A stretch of 10,929 nt of DNA from Phoronis ovalis (taxonomy: Eukaryota; Phoronida; Phoronidae): the NCBI GenBank assembly GCA_028565635.1, contig JAOXYB010058257.1, positions 1 to 10,929 of the forward strand, written 5' to 3'. Position numbers and translations under genes: made by a program. Each line of letters begins with the position of its first letter. Position 1 is the first letter of the stretch. Positions 1 to 9,353 of the stretch are shown in pieces. The notes beneath the pieces are model-generated. The model saw only the letters and a list, made by a program, of their open reading frames with translations, had not been told where the DNA came from and ran no database searches.

Positions 1-73
1 ACAAAGATGGCTTTACAACTACAGAAACTACATCATATGATGGGCATCTGTCTGCACCCGCAGACCTCTTGTT
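1..73 (+). repeat. 73-bp dispersed repeat, left copy
   Basis: Bases 1-73 equal the reverse complement of 10720-10792 at 72 of 73 positions. The only difference (base 60) is a CpG here and CpA in the other copy, as expected from decay of a methylated CpG. Similarity stops abruptly after base 73, whereas the left limit is cut by the window edge. The repeat contains the 12-bp palindrome CATCATATGATG (31-42). Read from its inner end it starts AACAAGAGG; from memory, similar starts occur in bivalve dispersed repeats, but this is unverified. Confidence 0.9.
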
Positions 74-2274
74 ATATTCCATGATTAATCTCAGCAAGTC
101 TTACTAAATGTATGCTTTGGCATTACTTTTTAATAGCACCAATATTTTTTGCAGCTTATCTTTACCTGTGCAGCTGGTCTGCTTTTTCTGTTGTGTTAAG
201 ATGTGTATGTTTCTTACAATTTACTGTGCTTCTGGTGGAAACATCCTGTTCCTATATACATTGTAACTTCAATGTGTAGTGATGCACATATTACTTCTAA
301 TTCTTTGTAAAACATTTGGATTCTTGCCAAAAAAACTGGACATTGATTACTTGTTTAAATATCCAACCCAGCTGATATACCAAATGACCTATTTTTAAGG
401 TAACCAATTTTCTATAAGTGCACATATTTGTGGTCAGCAAATTCTGTGCTCCAGAGTATATGAGCTTTGTTATGAAATCAGTGGTTATTGATTTATTTTA
501 TACACATTTCATATTAACAAAATTTAGAATGGAAAAGCTGTTAAAAACGACTGTTTATACTTTGCGATTCCAGTTCAATAATGAATTATTTATAGTATAC
601 AGGTTATCTTATGACAGTAATTTTCATAGTTATGATGTCATCTCATAAACCCTTTAAAACATCTGTACTTTTGTGTTAACATGTTGATACTTTATAGTTT
701 TGTGGGTTTTTTTCAAAAAAAGTCATGTAAACATTTGACATTTGAACAATTTCTTCTGTGTTCAATAATTTCCAGTTATTTTGTTATCTATTATGTGCAT
801 TTTACTTTAGAAGATGGTCATTGAACTATACTGGTATTATGAAACTTAGAAATCACTTAGTGCAGTTATTAAAATGGCCAAATGGCAGCAGGAACTTTTT
901 AATAGCACATTACCATGCCTGCATTTGTGCAAACAAAAATCAGGTATTTTAAGGTAGAATTGAATCTAGACCATTTTATTATATGTAATAAAGGCTCTTG
1001 TGATTGTGCTGGTATTCTGCAAATTAGTAATTACTTAGTATGCCATGAGTACTGTCAGATGGCAAAGAGACATAACCTTTTAATTTGCACATGATTATAC
1101 CAGTATCTGTTCAAAACGTGTCAAGTACAAAGAGAAAGGCTGTCATTGCACTGTACGAAATAAAAATTGTTCTGTCTGTCCTGACAAATCAGGGGGCAGA
1201 GAGTAGTTTGACCCTTCAATTTGGACATTACCTTACCTGTGTAGTTAGTTCAAGGTGCAGATGGCGATAATCCTTAATGTGTGCCAATGTTATCATCATA
1301 TCATAAGTCAATGCAAATAACAACCAAAATACGAAAATGTCTAAACTTGTATAAAATCTACAATCTGTAAAATCTAAAATTTTCAAGATTTTGTACATTT
1401 AAATTTTTGATAATATCTTTTGCATATTTTTTTCTTTTGTTAAAACACACAATTTTGCTTTTAAAAACATTAAAAATGAGAGGATAAATAAATAAAGTAC
1501 TTAATTTGTTTTTTGTTGTAAATTCCACAGTGACTGCTTCTGTCAAAGATGAGTCAGGTGTATCATATCTTGCACTATATTACTATTTAAAAAAAAATGT
1601 TTTAATTCTGTCCAATTCAACTGTTTCAGTTTCTCTGAGTTATAACCAAGTTTTCTTAAAAATACTATGTCTCTTCAAATACTGTTTTATTGTATACTCA
1701 TTTGTAATGGTATACCATCTGTTCACACATTGTCAAATCAATGCCAATAATTGCTATTTTCATTGTAAATTACAATTCATAACAAGAAATAGTTACATAC
1801 TCTGGCTGTTGACATTTGGCAGCTTTGGCTCCTTCTTTCCATAGCTACTTCGATACTGTAACTTACAGAATCAAAATCTGTTACATTCTCTAGCTTGTTC
1901 GTGTTGATACTTACCCACTTGGGCCTTAGTAATTTCCTGAACGTAAACGAATTTACTATTTTTGTTTAATCTTATTATTAATTATAGTTTTAGTTAATCA
2001 ACATACCTCCTTGTGATAGTTGGTTGTCATATTTTAATTATTTCACATGATCTCTTCAATCAGTTGCAATATTTATGTTACAAACCTTCAATCAAGTTGG
2101 TGAAGTTGCTTCCTTTGGAGTTGCAATCATATGCCAGTCATATTGCAGTTGGAAGCCGTCTCTTTTATCTCGAGGATATGTTTTCTTTCTAAACCATATT
2201 TTCTACTTATAAGATATTCCCTTTTGGTTTTTTGTCAGTTACCTGCAGTGTCTGGATGTTTCATTAATATGTGC

Positions 2275-2299
2275 ATGACATGACCTGACATCATGTCAT
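2275..2299. repeat. Small hairpin in SEC63 intron
   Basis: atgacatga and tcatgtcat form a perfect 9-bp stem around a 7-base loop. It is probably incidental, given the local repetition of catg/gaca units. Confidence 0.5.
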
Positions 2300-4244
2300 C
2301 ATGTTAGCAATTATTGATTTTTTAGTTAGTCTGATCTGTTACACTTCCGTGTTTCTGATTTTTGCCCTTTCAACAAACAGGAGCAGAGCCAGTATTTCAT
2401 TTTGTGGGAAAGTTTAGTCTGTTAGTAGAATGCCTAAATTTAGTTATATATTTCTTTTTTTATATTCGGCAGTTGTATAATTAACATGTGTCTATAGACC
2501 ACCTGCCTTATTTGCAATCCACAATCAGTCTTAATAAAATACTTTATGGTGATTGAACCAATGGAAGGATTGCAAGCAGAGGGGAGGGGGTTGGTTGAAT
2601 GTGAACAGTTTTGGCCCAATTTTACTGCAGCTTAAATCTGGGTAATAATTTTAAGGCTTTATTCTTTTATTTTAATCATTGAAAATATAAAAAATAAGAT
2701 ATCTGTGGATATGTTTATAAACTGTAAAATTAGCATTTTGTGCTGTTGTTTTTAATTACTTGATGATAATGCATTAGCTTGATGGATAAATGGTATAGCA
2801 TCACAACCATCTTTTAGTTGTAAATTAATATTTTAATATGAAAAATCAGAAGCATAAACTGAAGAGATATATATCTAGTAACACCAGAAAAAAAAACAAT
2901 GTATTTCTTGTGTTTTTGCTGAAATTTGAAAGTATAATTATTATTATATAAGACATGTGGGTATCAATAGTGTACCACTTGCCTTCTAAGTGTGCTGTAT
3001 TATCTGCTAATTTTTAGTGTTTGTGAACACCGCATATGTTGAATAAAACTTTAAAAGTTTTACTGTTACGAGATGGTACAAGGAATTACTTACCTAAAAA
3101 ATGTGTCTCCAAGAATATTAAGAGCTAACAAAATCTGTAAAAAGTCAATAATGTTGGGAAATGCAGCATGCTACAACAAAGCTTCAACCAGCATTAACTG
3201 AGTTTCAAAGTTAACCTTTGACATTCACTGAACCAAAGAAAACGAGAAAGTGGAGACCTGTAACAGTTACATAGTATATAACATAAAGGAAGTTATTTAT
3301 ATTGCAATATCCATTGTAGAGGGCTTTGATATTTTTGTTTCTCCCAAACATGTAAAAAGCACTGTATTCTTAAATACACAAGGTATGTGTAGAATGTTTC
3401 ATAATGGGCACTAAACATGAGTAAGATTTATATACAGAATGGGACAGAATCACAGTAGTACATATTTATAACAATGGAGGTGCTTTAACAAGGGATCAAT
3501 TCAGTAAAACCAGTTTATAAGATTTTCTGTAATTAATCTAGATTAGCCCAATAGGATTTGATCACAGGGAAGAAAAGATGTCCCTGGTTTTGCTACAGTA
3601 GAAAAGAAGTGACAATGGATTTTTTATTTGGCTTATTTGTGCTAAACATAATAATCATGCAGTCATTGATAATAATATATACTAGCAATGAATTAATTAA
3701 AAATACTGTAGTCAATGGATTTAAAATTAATAAGCAATAGGCAGTTTTCCTGGGCAGTGCAAGTACATGGATCTCTTATTTGTGAAAAGCTTTAAAAGAA
3801 TAAAACTATTTCAGTTTTTTTTAATTTTTTTTTTCTTTACAAGAATACAGTATGTTTATATACAAATGATAACAGTTCTGCAAAACTGTTGTTTTTTTCA
3901 TTTACTCTTTTCTTTCTTTTTTTAATCTACATAAATAGTGTTTTTTGGTTTCATTCTTTCAACTGCAGCTTATTGTGTAGCTTATCTGGTGCATTGTAAT
4001 TCAATTATGAATGTCTATTTCAAATTGTTACTTTAATTCATTTTTGCAACATCTGCACATACATAGAAATATTAAATGTACAGGTGTATAAGAAAATTAT
4101 GTAAATAATAACTGCTATTTTCTAGCTGTTATATTCTTGTTACTTGGGGGGTTTAATGACCATAATCAGACCAACAAGTTCTGCATCAGGACCCTTGTGT
4201 AGCATAAAATCAGTATTCATACTTTTGGTTTGTTTAATAGAATA

Positions 4245-4330
4245 GAAGTGTGCATGTAGAAAATGAAATAAGAATGCTTTAGGTTTGTATATACTGGAAA
4301 TTCTGCAATAAAATTTAAGTATCATGAAAC
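4245..4330 (+). repeat. Dispersed repeat R1, copy 1
   Basis: It shares with 6088-6204 the ordered blocks gtgtgcatgtagaaaa, aaataagaatgctttaggtt, tgtatatactgga, gcaataaaattt and aagtatcat, in the same orientation. This copy lacks about 22 bases in the middle and about 9 near the end that are present in copy 2. No coding potential is seen. Confidence 0.8.
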
Positions 4331-4688
4331 AGATAATAATATGAACATTTTGGGATGTCATACTCATCAATCAGCCTTATAAATTACAAAAGTCAATTTT
4401 CTCATAAATAAACATTATAGTGATATATGTGTGGTTTTTTAAGTCACATGTAGTTATTAACTTTGGTATTAATTAAAGTAGATACACAATGGTACTAGAA
4501 AGGATGAGCCAGACTGTATTATGATAGAAATTGTACACCAAAATATGAGTTAGCAAAAAAAGAATTGCTACTATAATAATAACTCCACAGGAGGTTGTCA
4601 ACCTCGAAAGTGTTGAGATGAAGTCAAAAGCTTTGATTTAATCTGGAATCATTTCTGTTTTATACAAATTCTAATATCACAGGTAACA

Positions 4689-4707
4689 CCCCCCCCCCCC
4701 CCCCCCC
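4689..4707. repeat. C19 homopolymer
   Basis: Nineteen consecutive C stand in AT-rich intron sequence. On the opposite strand this is a G-run able to form quadruplexes. The true length is uncertain because such tracts are prone to slippage and sequencing error. Confidence 0.9.
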
Positions 4708-4717
4708 GAACAAAATT

Positions 4718-4930
4718 CTGACAATTTTATTCTTGTTTCAGTCTTCATTTATAACAGTAATTATATCTGTATATTAATCACTTTTAGTAATAAAAAAATA
4801 CAAATATATAAAATTGGAATTTGGTATCAAACTATCAGCAAATAAAATATGACTCAATATAGGTTACACAGTTGGAAAAACTATAATTTATCATCACTTT
4901 AGGAAATATGTGTGGGTTACACATCGAGTT
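4718..4930 (+). repeat. Dispersed repeat R2, copy 1
   Basis: It matches 7703-7887 in the same orientation. Shared stretches include cttcatttataacagtaatt, atataaaattggaatt, tggtatcaaactatcagc, aataaaatatgactcaatat, aggttacacagttg and ataatttatcat. The core (about 4805-4912) is close to 90 percent identical by eye. It begins ten bases after the C19 tract. Confidence 0.88.
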
Positions 4931-5299
4931 CTTGTGTTGCTGTAGTGTGATTTCATTGAGACATCTACTTTTTGGATACTAATGTTGTAATAAACCCATC
5001 CTATTGCCAACATTTATGATATCTGTAATGCATATTATTGTTGAGTACAAGTGTCTTTTAACTTTTCATGGAATTAATAACAAATTTATAATGATCAGCC
5101 ATTTGAATGTGTGATAGACTAGCCCAGACTTCTGTGTATAATATCTATAGATTGAATTGTAAGTTGGTCAAGTTTGTTGCCTTTTATTTTTTTTATCAAG
5201 ATATGTCAAAATTTAAATTTTGATTGTAAATTTTTCTATTTCACCATTAGCTATTGTTTTTGGTTTTGACTTCTAATATTTGGTGTTACTATGTTTCAG

Positions 5300-5470
5300 G
5301 ACAAACAAACAGATTCGCCAAAAAGAAAACCTAAGATCTGGGAGAAAAATAAGAAGAAGAAAGGAAAAGCTGGGAAACATAAGAAAAAAACGGCAGCTGG
5401 AAAACAACAGAAAAAGACGGTTTTAGCAGATGGTGTATCAAAAACAGGACAGGAGACGTCTGAAAATGGG
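5300..5470 (+). CDS. SEC63: SEC63 exon: Lys-rich linker
   Basis: This exon has 57 codons and starts after the acceptor tttcag at 5294-5299; the donor gtaagt starts at 5471. It encodes a strongly basic, low-complexity segment (18 Lys in 57 residues, with runs such as KNKKKKGK and KHKKK) that turns polar near the end (SKTGQETSENG). It fits the basic linker that precedes the acidic linker in animal SEC63. Both ends are phase 0. The frame stays open a little way into both flanking introns, but the strong splice signals and the switch to AT-rich sequence mark the boundaries. The previous coding exon, expected to encode the end of the first half of the Sec63 domain, was not found upstream. Confidence 0.9.
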
Positions 5471-8102
5471 GTAAGTTTATGTAACTGGCAGTTATATAAA
5501 ATTATACCAAAACATTTTACTTTACATATTATTCAGATTGATGTGAACCCTGGCCTAAGTTAAATGTGATTTTTATAATAATAATGGAATTAGAGTATTA
5601 TGCCTTTTCTGATAGGATTCGGATGAAAATTTGGAGTCTCAGGTTTGTATAGATATAACATTTTATTTTACCATTAGTTAGTCAGCTTCTGGCATGAATC
5701 CTTTATTTTTTATACTCTGGGTGTTGCAATTTTTGTAAGTATAATTTGTGGAAATTTTGGTAAGGGCAAATCTATGTATCACTGTCTCGTTATTATTTTG
5801 CATGGGGTTGCCATGTTTGGACCAAAACATTAGCATTTTATTTAATCTTTTATGTCTATAAATAAACCAATTATTGTTTTGTAATTAGAATATGTCTCTG
5901 TTATCTCCCTGTTCTTATCAGTGTTAACAGTTTCAGGTGTATCTAATTCTCTGATATTTTGAATGGTAAACCCTCTCCTTTGTTTTTCATGTGCAAGAAG
6001 TTGGTACTACTCTGGGCTGATTATTCAACATGTTGTTATGTTTGTTACAAAGTACAAATTTTAAACTGTGTATTGTAAATATTGGAAAAATGTGTACATG
6101 TAGAAAAGGAATTTGCAAAAATAGTTACTAAATAAGAATGCATTAGGTTTGTATATACTGGACATTCGGCAATAAAATTTCAGGGAATTTAAGTATCATA
6201 AAAAAATAGTTTTTTACAAAATTCTTTTGTAGCCAACCAGTGACGTAGTAAAAAAATCCAAAAAAGAAGTTAACAGTGATGCTGATACAGATGACTCAGA
6301 AGCTGAATCAGATGGGGAAAATGCTACAGGAAGTGAAAATGAAAGTGGTGCTGATTCTAAAGAGGCTGGCGATCATGATGATGAAGATGAATGGCAAACT
6401 TTGCAGAAAGAAACAAAGAAACGTAATATACTTGATGCAAAGTCAAAAGAAACTCACTCCGTTCACTGTCCTTATTTTCCTATAGTAAGTTATGTTCAGT
6501 AACGACTTCTTAATCTTTTGTATTTTGTTGCTGTGATGATTATTATCATTCTAAATTAGCTCTTTGAAATCTGAACTATTTGTTCTTTAACAGCTGCTTT
6601 TGTACTGAACGTTATACGAATGTTATGACACAGATTGAAAAGCGGATGTGATGAAGTACATTCTGCTGGAGACAGCACTAAAGAGACTTTATAACTGTGA
6701 AAAGCAGTAGTGTTCAAACATTCCCACCCAATTTTGAAAGCTACGAACCTCACAATTTTGCTTTTATGTACCGAGCTAAATCATGCAGTATACTAAAGCT
6801 TAGTACCGATTTAAATTAAATCATCTGGAAATGGACTTTTGATGTATATATTGGTCTAAAAGGTGTATTTTAATATCTTATTCAGGAAAAACAGGAGTGG
6901 TGGTGGGTGTATGTTGCTGACCGCAAGCATCATATATTGATAAGTGCTCCAGTACAAGTGTGTACTCTCAAAGACCATGAAAAGGTAAATTAATTTTCCT
7001 GAGACTTATATTTGTGTGTAAACTTGGCAAATTGGTTACATTGCAAAACAGTTACTGGGATTATGTAATATTGTTTCTTCCCATATTGACATAGTGTTCT
7101 AAAGTCAGCCTTTGTCAAATGTATGTATGTAACTATTTTATTTCAAATACTGCACAGCTGTGAATTATCATGTTTCACAATTTATTTCTGATCAAGAGAA
7201 AAAACAATACAATTTACATTTTGCAATAATCATAATTTTCAGATTGATTTGAAATTTACTGCACCTGCCAAGCCAGGCTCTTATACCTACTCCATTAATC
7301 TACGATCAGACTCCTACATGGACGTTGATCTCATTAAAAATGTGAAGGTAGGAAACTCAGTATTTGTTAGCACTGCCATCATTCATAAAAAAGTACCCAT
7401 TCTAGGTACTGCTTCAGATGTCCCTCTTAAAAACAGGCAAAATGTGAGATTTACAGGCTACTGTGGCATTCAATGCATTGAAAAATATCCTACAACTGAA
7501 TTTATTTTCTGATTAAGCATTGCATTTTTTCAAATTCGTCATGTTTTAAAATTCATACCGGGTAGTGGAGTACCGGGTATGTCATCATCATCAGTGCTGG
7601 CATTTTCTATTGGACTTTTTCTTTACTAATTTTAGTCTGTAGTCCTGACAGCATATTAACATAATTATATAACTATTTAATGTATTTTGCTGGTTGATAA
7701 TTTTGATAATTTTATTCTCATTTCTTCATTTATAACAGTAATTTAGTAAAAAAAAAATGCTACTATATAAAATTGGAATTTTGGTATCAAACTATCAGCT
7801 AATAAAATATGACTCAATATAGGTTACACAGTTGAAAAACTTATAATTTATCATGACTTTAGGCAATATGCATGGATAAACACGAGCATAAAAACATGCA
7901 GTATGACAATACAAACTTTACTATTAAGACAAGTCCAGTCTAACAGCAGAACTGCCTCTCATTTCAGTTTGACGTGAAAGAAGCCAAGAAAATCGATAGC
8001 CACCCTCAGTGGGAACAACTGACCGATGAAGAAGATGACCAGGGACCAGATAATGATGACTCTGATGAGGACACCACAGATGATGATTCTGAAGAGGATT
8101 AA
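5300..8102 (+). CDS. SEC63: SEC63, ER translocation J-protein, C-terminal third (six exons)
   Basis: SEC63 is an ER membrane J-protein that recruits BiP and binds the Sec61 channel and SEC62 during protein import. The exons here join as 5300-5470, 5616-5642, 6233-6484, 6886-6984, 7243-7347 and 7968-8102, all phase 0, giving 262 codons and a TAA stop. Recognition rests on the ordered motifs DEDEWQTLQ, YFP...EKQEWWWVYVADRK, VCTLKD, FTAPAKPGSYTY, LRSDSYM, VKEAK and HPQWE, followed by an Asp/Glu-rich C-terminus. These match, in order, what I recall of the C-terminus of vertebrate SEC63. The vertebrate protein is about 760 residues, so the transmembrane segments, J domain and first part of the Sec63 domain should lie upstream of this window. 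Coordinates span introns. The identification is firm; exact splice ends are inferred from GT/AG sites and reading frame. Confidence 0.95.
5616..5642 (+). CDS. SEC63: SEC63 27-nt microexon
   Basis: A 27-nt candidate exon encodes DSDENLESQ. It is flanked by a pyrimidine-rich acceptor (ccttttctgatag) and a weaker donor, gtttgt. Both ends are phase 0, so including or skipping it preserves the reading frame. Its acidic, Ser-containing composition suits its place between the Lys-rich and Asp/Glu-rich linkers. The call is inferred from frame, composition and splice signals rather than from conserved residues, because this linker is poorly conserved. It may be alternatively spliced. Confidence 0.7.
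5643..6232 (+). other. SEC63 intron with repeat R1 copy
   Basis: A 590-bp AT-rich intron lies between the microexon and the acidic-linker exon. Its donor is gtttgt, weaker than the other SEC63 donors here. The last 150 bases hold a second copy of repeat R1 (6088-6204), ending less than 30 bases from the acceptor. No other gene is visible. Confidence 0.75.
6088..6204 (+). repeat. Dispersed repeat R1, copy 2
   Basis: This is the same-strand copy of 4245-4330, with two small insertions (gaatttgcaaaaatagttac and gggaattt, roughly). It lies just upstream of the acceptor of the SEC63 acidic-linker exon. Confidence 0.8.
6233..6484 (+). CDS. SEC63: SEC63 exon: acidic linker and start of final domain
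   Basis: This exon has 84 codons, with acceptor cttttgtag ending at 6232 and donor gtaagt at 6485. The first 50 or so residues are an acidic, Ser-rich linker (for example DADTDDSEAESDGEN). Then comes the conserved block DEDEWQTLQKETKKRNILDAKSK, given here as DEDEWQTLQ plus LDAKSK, ending in THSVHCPYFPI. In vertebrate SEC63 the equivalent block enters the last beta-rich domain at a YFP motif just before EKQEWWW, as seen across this exon junction. The linker contains several Ser residues followed by acidic residues, typical casein kinase 2 targets; phosphorylation is an inference. Confidence 0.93.
6485..6885 (+). other. SEC63 intron, nothing else seen
   Basis: A 401-bp intron has donor gtaagt and acceptor ttattcag. 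It is AT-rich with no recognisable gene or repeat. The minus-strand open frame at 6556-6753 is unconvincing. Confidence 0.85.
6886..6984 (+). CDS. SEC63: SEC63 exon: EWWW-VADRK block
   Basis: This exon has 33 codons, from acceptor cttattcag (ends 6885) to donor gtaaat at 6985. It encodes EKQEWWWVYVADRK, then a hydrophobic strand (HILISAPVQV) and VCTLKD-type residues (VCTLKDHEK). This is the most diagnostic SEC63 signature in the window: the triple Trp and YVADRK are nearly unchanged from vertebrates. It forms beta strands of the C-terminal cytosolic domain, which in known Sec complex structures packs against Sec61 loops. Phase 0 at both ends. Confidence 0.95.
7243..7347 (+). CDS. SEC63: SEC63 exon: KPGSYTY-LRSDSYM block
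   Basis: This exon has 35 codons, with acceptor cataattttcag ending at 7242 and donor gtagga at 7348. It encodes IDLKFTAPAKPGSYTYSINL and RSDSYMDVDLIKNVK, closing the beta-rich domain; the vertebrate counterpart reads KFPAPGKPGNYQY...LRSDSYMG. Phase 0 at both ends. The frame stays open for a further 54 codons past the donor, to a TGA at 7510-7512. Splicing to the next exon is nevertheless the conserved arrangement, because the following exon resumes with the expected VKEAK...HPQW sequence. Confidence 0.95.
7554..7581. repeat. Compound direct/inverted repeat taccgggta
   Basis: The 9-mer taccgggta occurs at 7556-7564 and 7571-7579, six bases apart. The outer catacc and ggtatg are complementary, so the unit can also fold. 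It is locally CpG- and GC-rich in an AT-rich intron. Confidence 0.6.
7703..7887 (+). repeat. Dispersed repeat R2, copy 2
   Basis: This direct copy of 4718-4930 lies in the last SEC63 intron. Compared with copy 1 it lacks about 20 bases after the cagtaatt block and carries an A-run at 7749-7757. It has no C-tract at its left end. Confidence 0.88.
7968..8102 (+). CDS. SEC63: SEC63 terminal coding exon: acidic tail
   Basis: This exon has 44 codons plus TAA (8100-8102), after acceptor catttcag ending at 7967. It begins FDVKEAKKIDSHPQWEQL, matching the vertebrate VHEAK...HPQWD segment, and ends in an acidic tail where 17 of the last 27 residues are Asp or Glu. In mammals the SEC63 acidic tail binds the basic N-terminus of SEC62 and is a casein kinase 2 target. 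The Ser/Thr residues set among acidic ones here (DSDED, TTDDD, DSEED) suit the same role by inference. Confidence 0.95.
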   Translation, partial: FDVKEAKKIDSHPQWEQLTDEEDDQGPDNDDSDEDTTDDDSEED

Positions 8103-8964
8103 CGTTCCATAGGAGCAACCATATTTATTCGTATAGAAGTTGCAACTTTTTATCAAATTTTTGTTAAATTATGTATTTTCATGTTCCAACGTAGTTGTGT
8201 TCAAGATCAAGTTCTATTAATTTTGGACAGGAGTCTATAAGAACCATATAACTTGGCTTTTATTTGAATTGGTAAGGTATATAATAAGTTTTCAATAACA
8301 TAAAGCTGGGTCAAGACACAATCAAGTGACATGGAAAAAACTGCCATCTATCATATATCTTTAGGGATGGATGCCAAGACTCTTATCACCTTTGTTATCT
8401 AGATTGTATAATTCTCATTCACTACAGTATTACAACTGAATTCACATAGCATCATTGGTTTCTAAAATTTTCTTCCCTTACCCAAAGTATCATCATGCAA
8501 AGTTTAAGCAAGGAGATCTATGTCGGACAGTCTACCTCCCAAACATACATGTCCACATATAGGTCAATACTACTGCATGAACTGCCAACAGGACAGCACC
8601 TAGTCCATGACAGGACAGTTAGAAACTCCAAACAGTGGGAGGCAAAGCCAGGCCACTAGTACTGAATTCCTAGTTACTAGTCAATTTTATTTACACTTGT
8701 GTTGCAGTAACTGTTCTATTAATACTTAATGTCTGTTAGATGTATTCATTTTTGTAGGTGTCAAAGGTTACTTGAAAATTGCTGTTTCTATTTTGTTTCT
8801 TTATACGCAAGGTCTAGATTATTTGTGGCTACTGTTTACATAATTATATTGATTCTTATTGTAACTGTGCTGTTAGAACTGAGTAAACCAAATAATTCCA
8901 TTTCTGAAGTGAATATATGAAATAGGTTACAACTATACGTATTGTTAAATGTAAAATTAACTAA

Positions 8965-8980
8965 ATATATATATATATAT
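8965..8980. repeat. (AT)8 microsatellite
   Basis: Eight AT units lie a few bases before the candidate SEC63 poly(A) signal. Confidence 0.9.
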
Positions 8981-8987
8981 AATGGTG

Positions 8988-8993
8988 AATAAA
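8988..8993 (+). terminator. Candidate SEC63 poly(A) signal AATAAA
   Basis: This is the first plus-strand AATAAA after the SEC63 stop, about 890 bases downstream and just after an (AT)8 run. No clear GT-rich element follows, and a variant hexamer could be used earlier, so the call is tentative. Confidence 0.3.
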
Positions 8994-9337
8994 TTGGCTA
9001 TCAGAGAATGGAGCTTCATTCAATTGACACAGCAAGTATTGATCATTTACAATATTAATGTTTCTGAATATTGTCACAAAACAATTGACAAAACAGGCAT
9101 GAAGTGGACAAGATATCAAACCCCGAAACATCACTTCTCAATGTTACGCTTTCCACCAATGTCCACAAGCACTAATAGGTAATGTGTGACAACAAAAACA
9201 TGCGAAACAAATTTTGGGGCGGCCATTTTTTCTTTCGCTTTGATGTAAAATCGTGTCTATATTTTGGAGGGGAAACATAGCTAACAATGTATTCCTTCAA
9301 AATGCATATCAAAGAGCCCGTCTGTTTTGAGAAATTG

Positions 9338-9353
9338 ATTTCCTGCAGGAAAT
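9338..9353. repeat. Perfect 16-bp palindrome in foldback arm
   Basis: ATTTCCTGCAGGAAAT is fully self-complementary and overlaps the base of the apical stem of the foldback. It gives the arm an alternative local fold. No known binding site is claimed. Confidence 0.7.

Larger units (their letters stand above)
1..5299 (+). other. Probable SEC63 intron (partial), no exon recognised
   Basis: This is 5.3 kb of AT-rich sequence directly upstream of the first visible SEC63 exon. Since SEC63 must continue upstream, at least the right part is intron, and I found no conserved SEC63 block elsewhere in it. The longest open frames (for example 1506-1844) are AT-biased, with Phe/Ile/Tyr/Asn-rich translations, and match nothing I know. 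It contains a 73-bp repeat copy (1-73), a small hairpin (2275-2299), two dispersed repeat copies (4245-4330, 4718-4930) and a C19 tract. A short, poorly conserved exon could have been missed. Confidence 0.6.
7348..7967 (+). other. SEC63 last intron, with open read-through and repeat R2 copy
   Basis: A 620-bp intron starts with gtagga. Its first 165 bases stay in frame with the preceding exon. A short compound repeat with two copies of taccgggta lies at 7554-7581. A second copy of repeat R2 occupies about 7703-7887, ending 80 bases before the acceptor catttcag. Confidence 0.85.

Noticed and set aside
1085-1270. 61-codon plus-strand open frame with less AT-biased composition
   Set aside because: No recognisable domain and no match to missing SEC63 exons; might be a repeat fragment but nothing supports a gene.
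1506-1844. 112-codon plus-strand open frame, the longest in the window
   Set aside because: The translation is dominated by Phe, Tyr, Leu and Ser as expected from AT-rich DNA, matches no family I know and has no clear splice context.
2049-2204. Roughly 50-codon open stretch reading FNQVGEVASFGVAIICQ
   Set aside because: Short, bounded by stops and unlike the expected upstream SEC63 sequence.
3558-3740. Open frame with a hydrophobic, membrane-like segment
   Set aside because: The Ile/Leu-rich run is typical of translated AT-rich intron; no homology recognised.
4603-4650. Possible extra SEC63 exon after the ccacag site near 4590, reading EVVNLESVEMKSKA
   Set aside because: No donor before the stop and no similarity to the expected upstream SEC63 segment.
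7924-8156. Two minus-strand frames opposite the last SEC63 exon
   Set aside because: Antisense shadows of the acidic-tail exon.
8982-9182. Plus-strand 66-codon frame ending at a GTAATG that resembles a splice donor
   Set aside because: Lies beyond the SEC63 stop, has no recognisable sequence and overlaps the likely 3' end of SEC63.
9131-9226. Minus-strand ATG in a good context (aaaaATGGCCGCC) opening a 31-codon frame, resembling a YY1/TISU-type start
   Set aside because: The frame is short with no good donor, and the ATG lies in the left arm of the foldback and is not preserved in the matching right arm.
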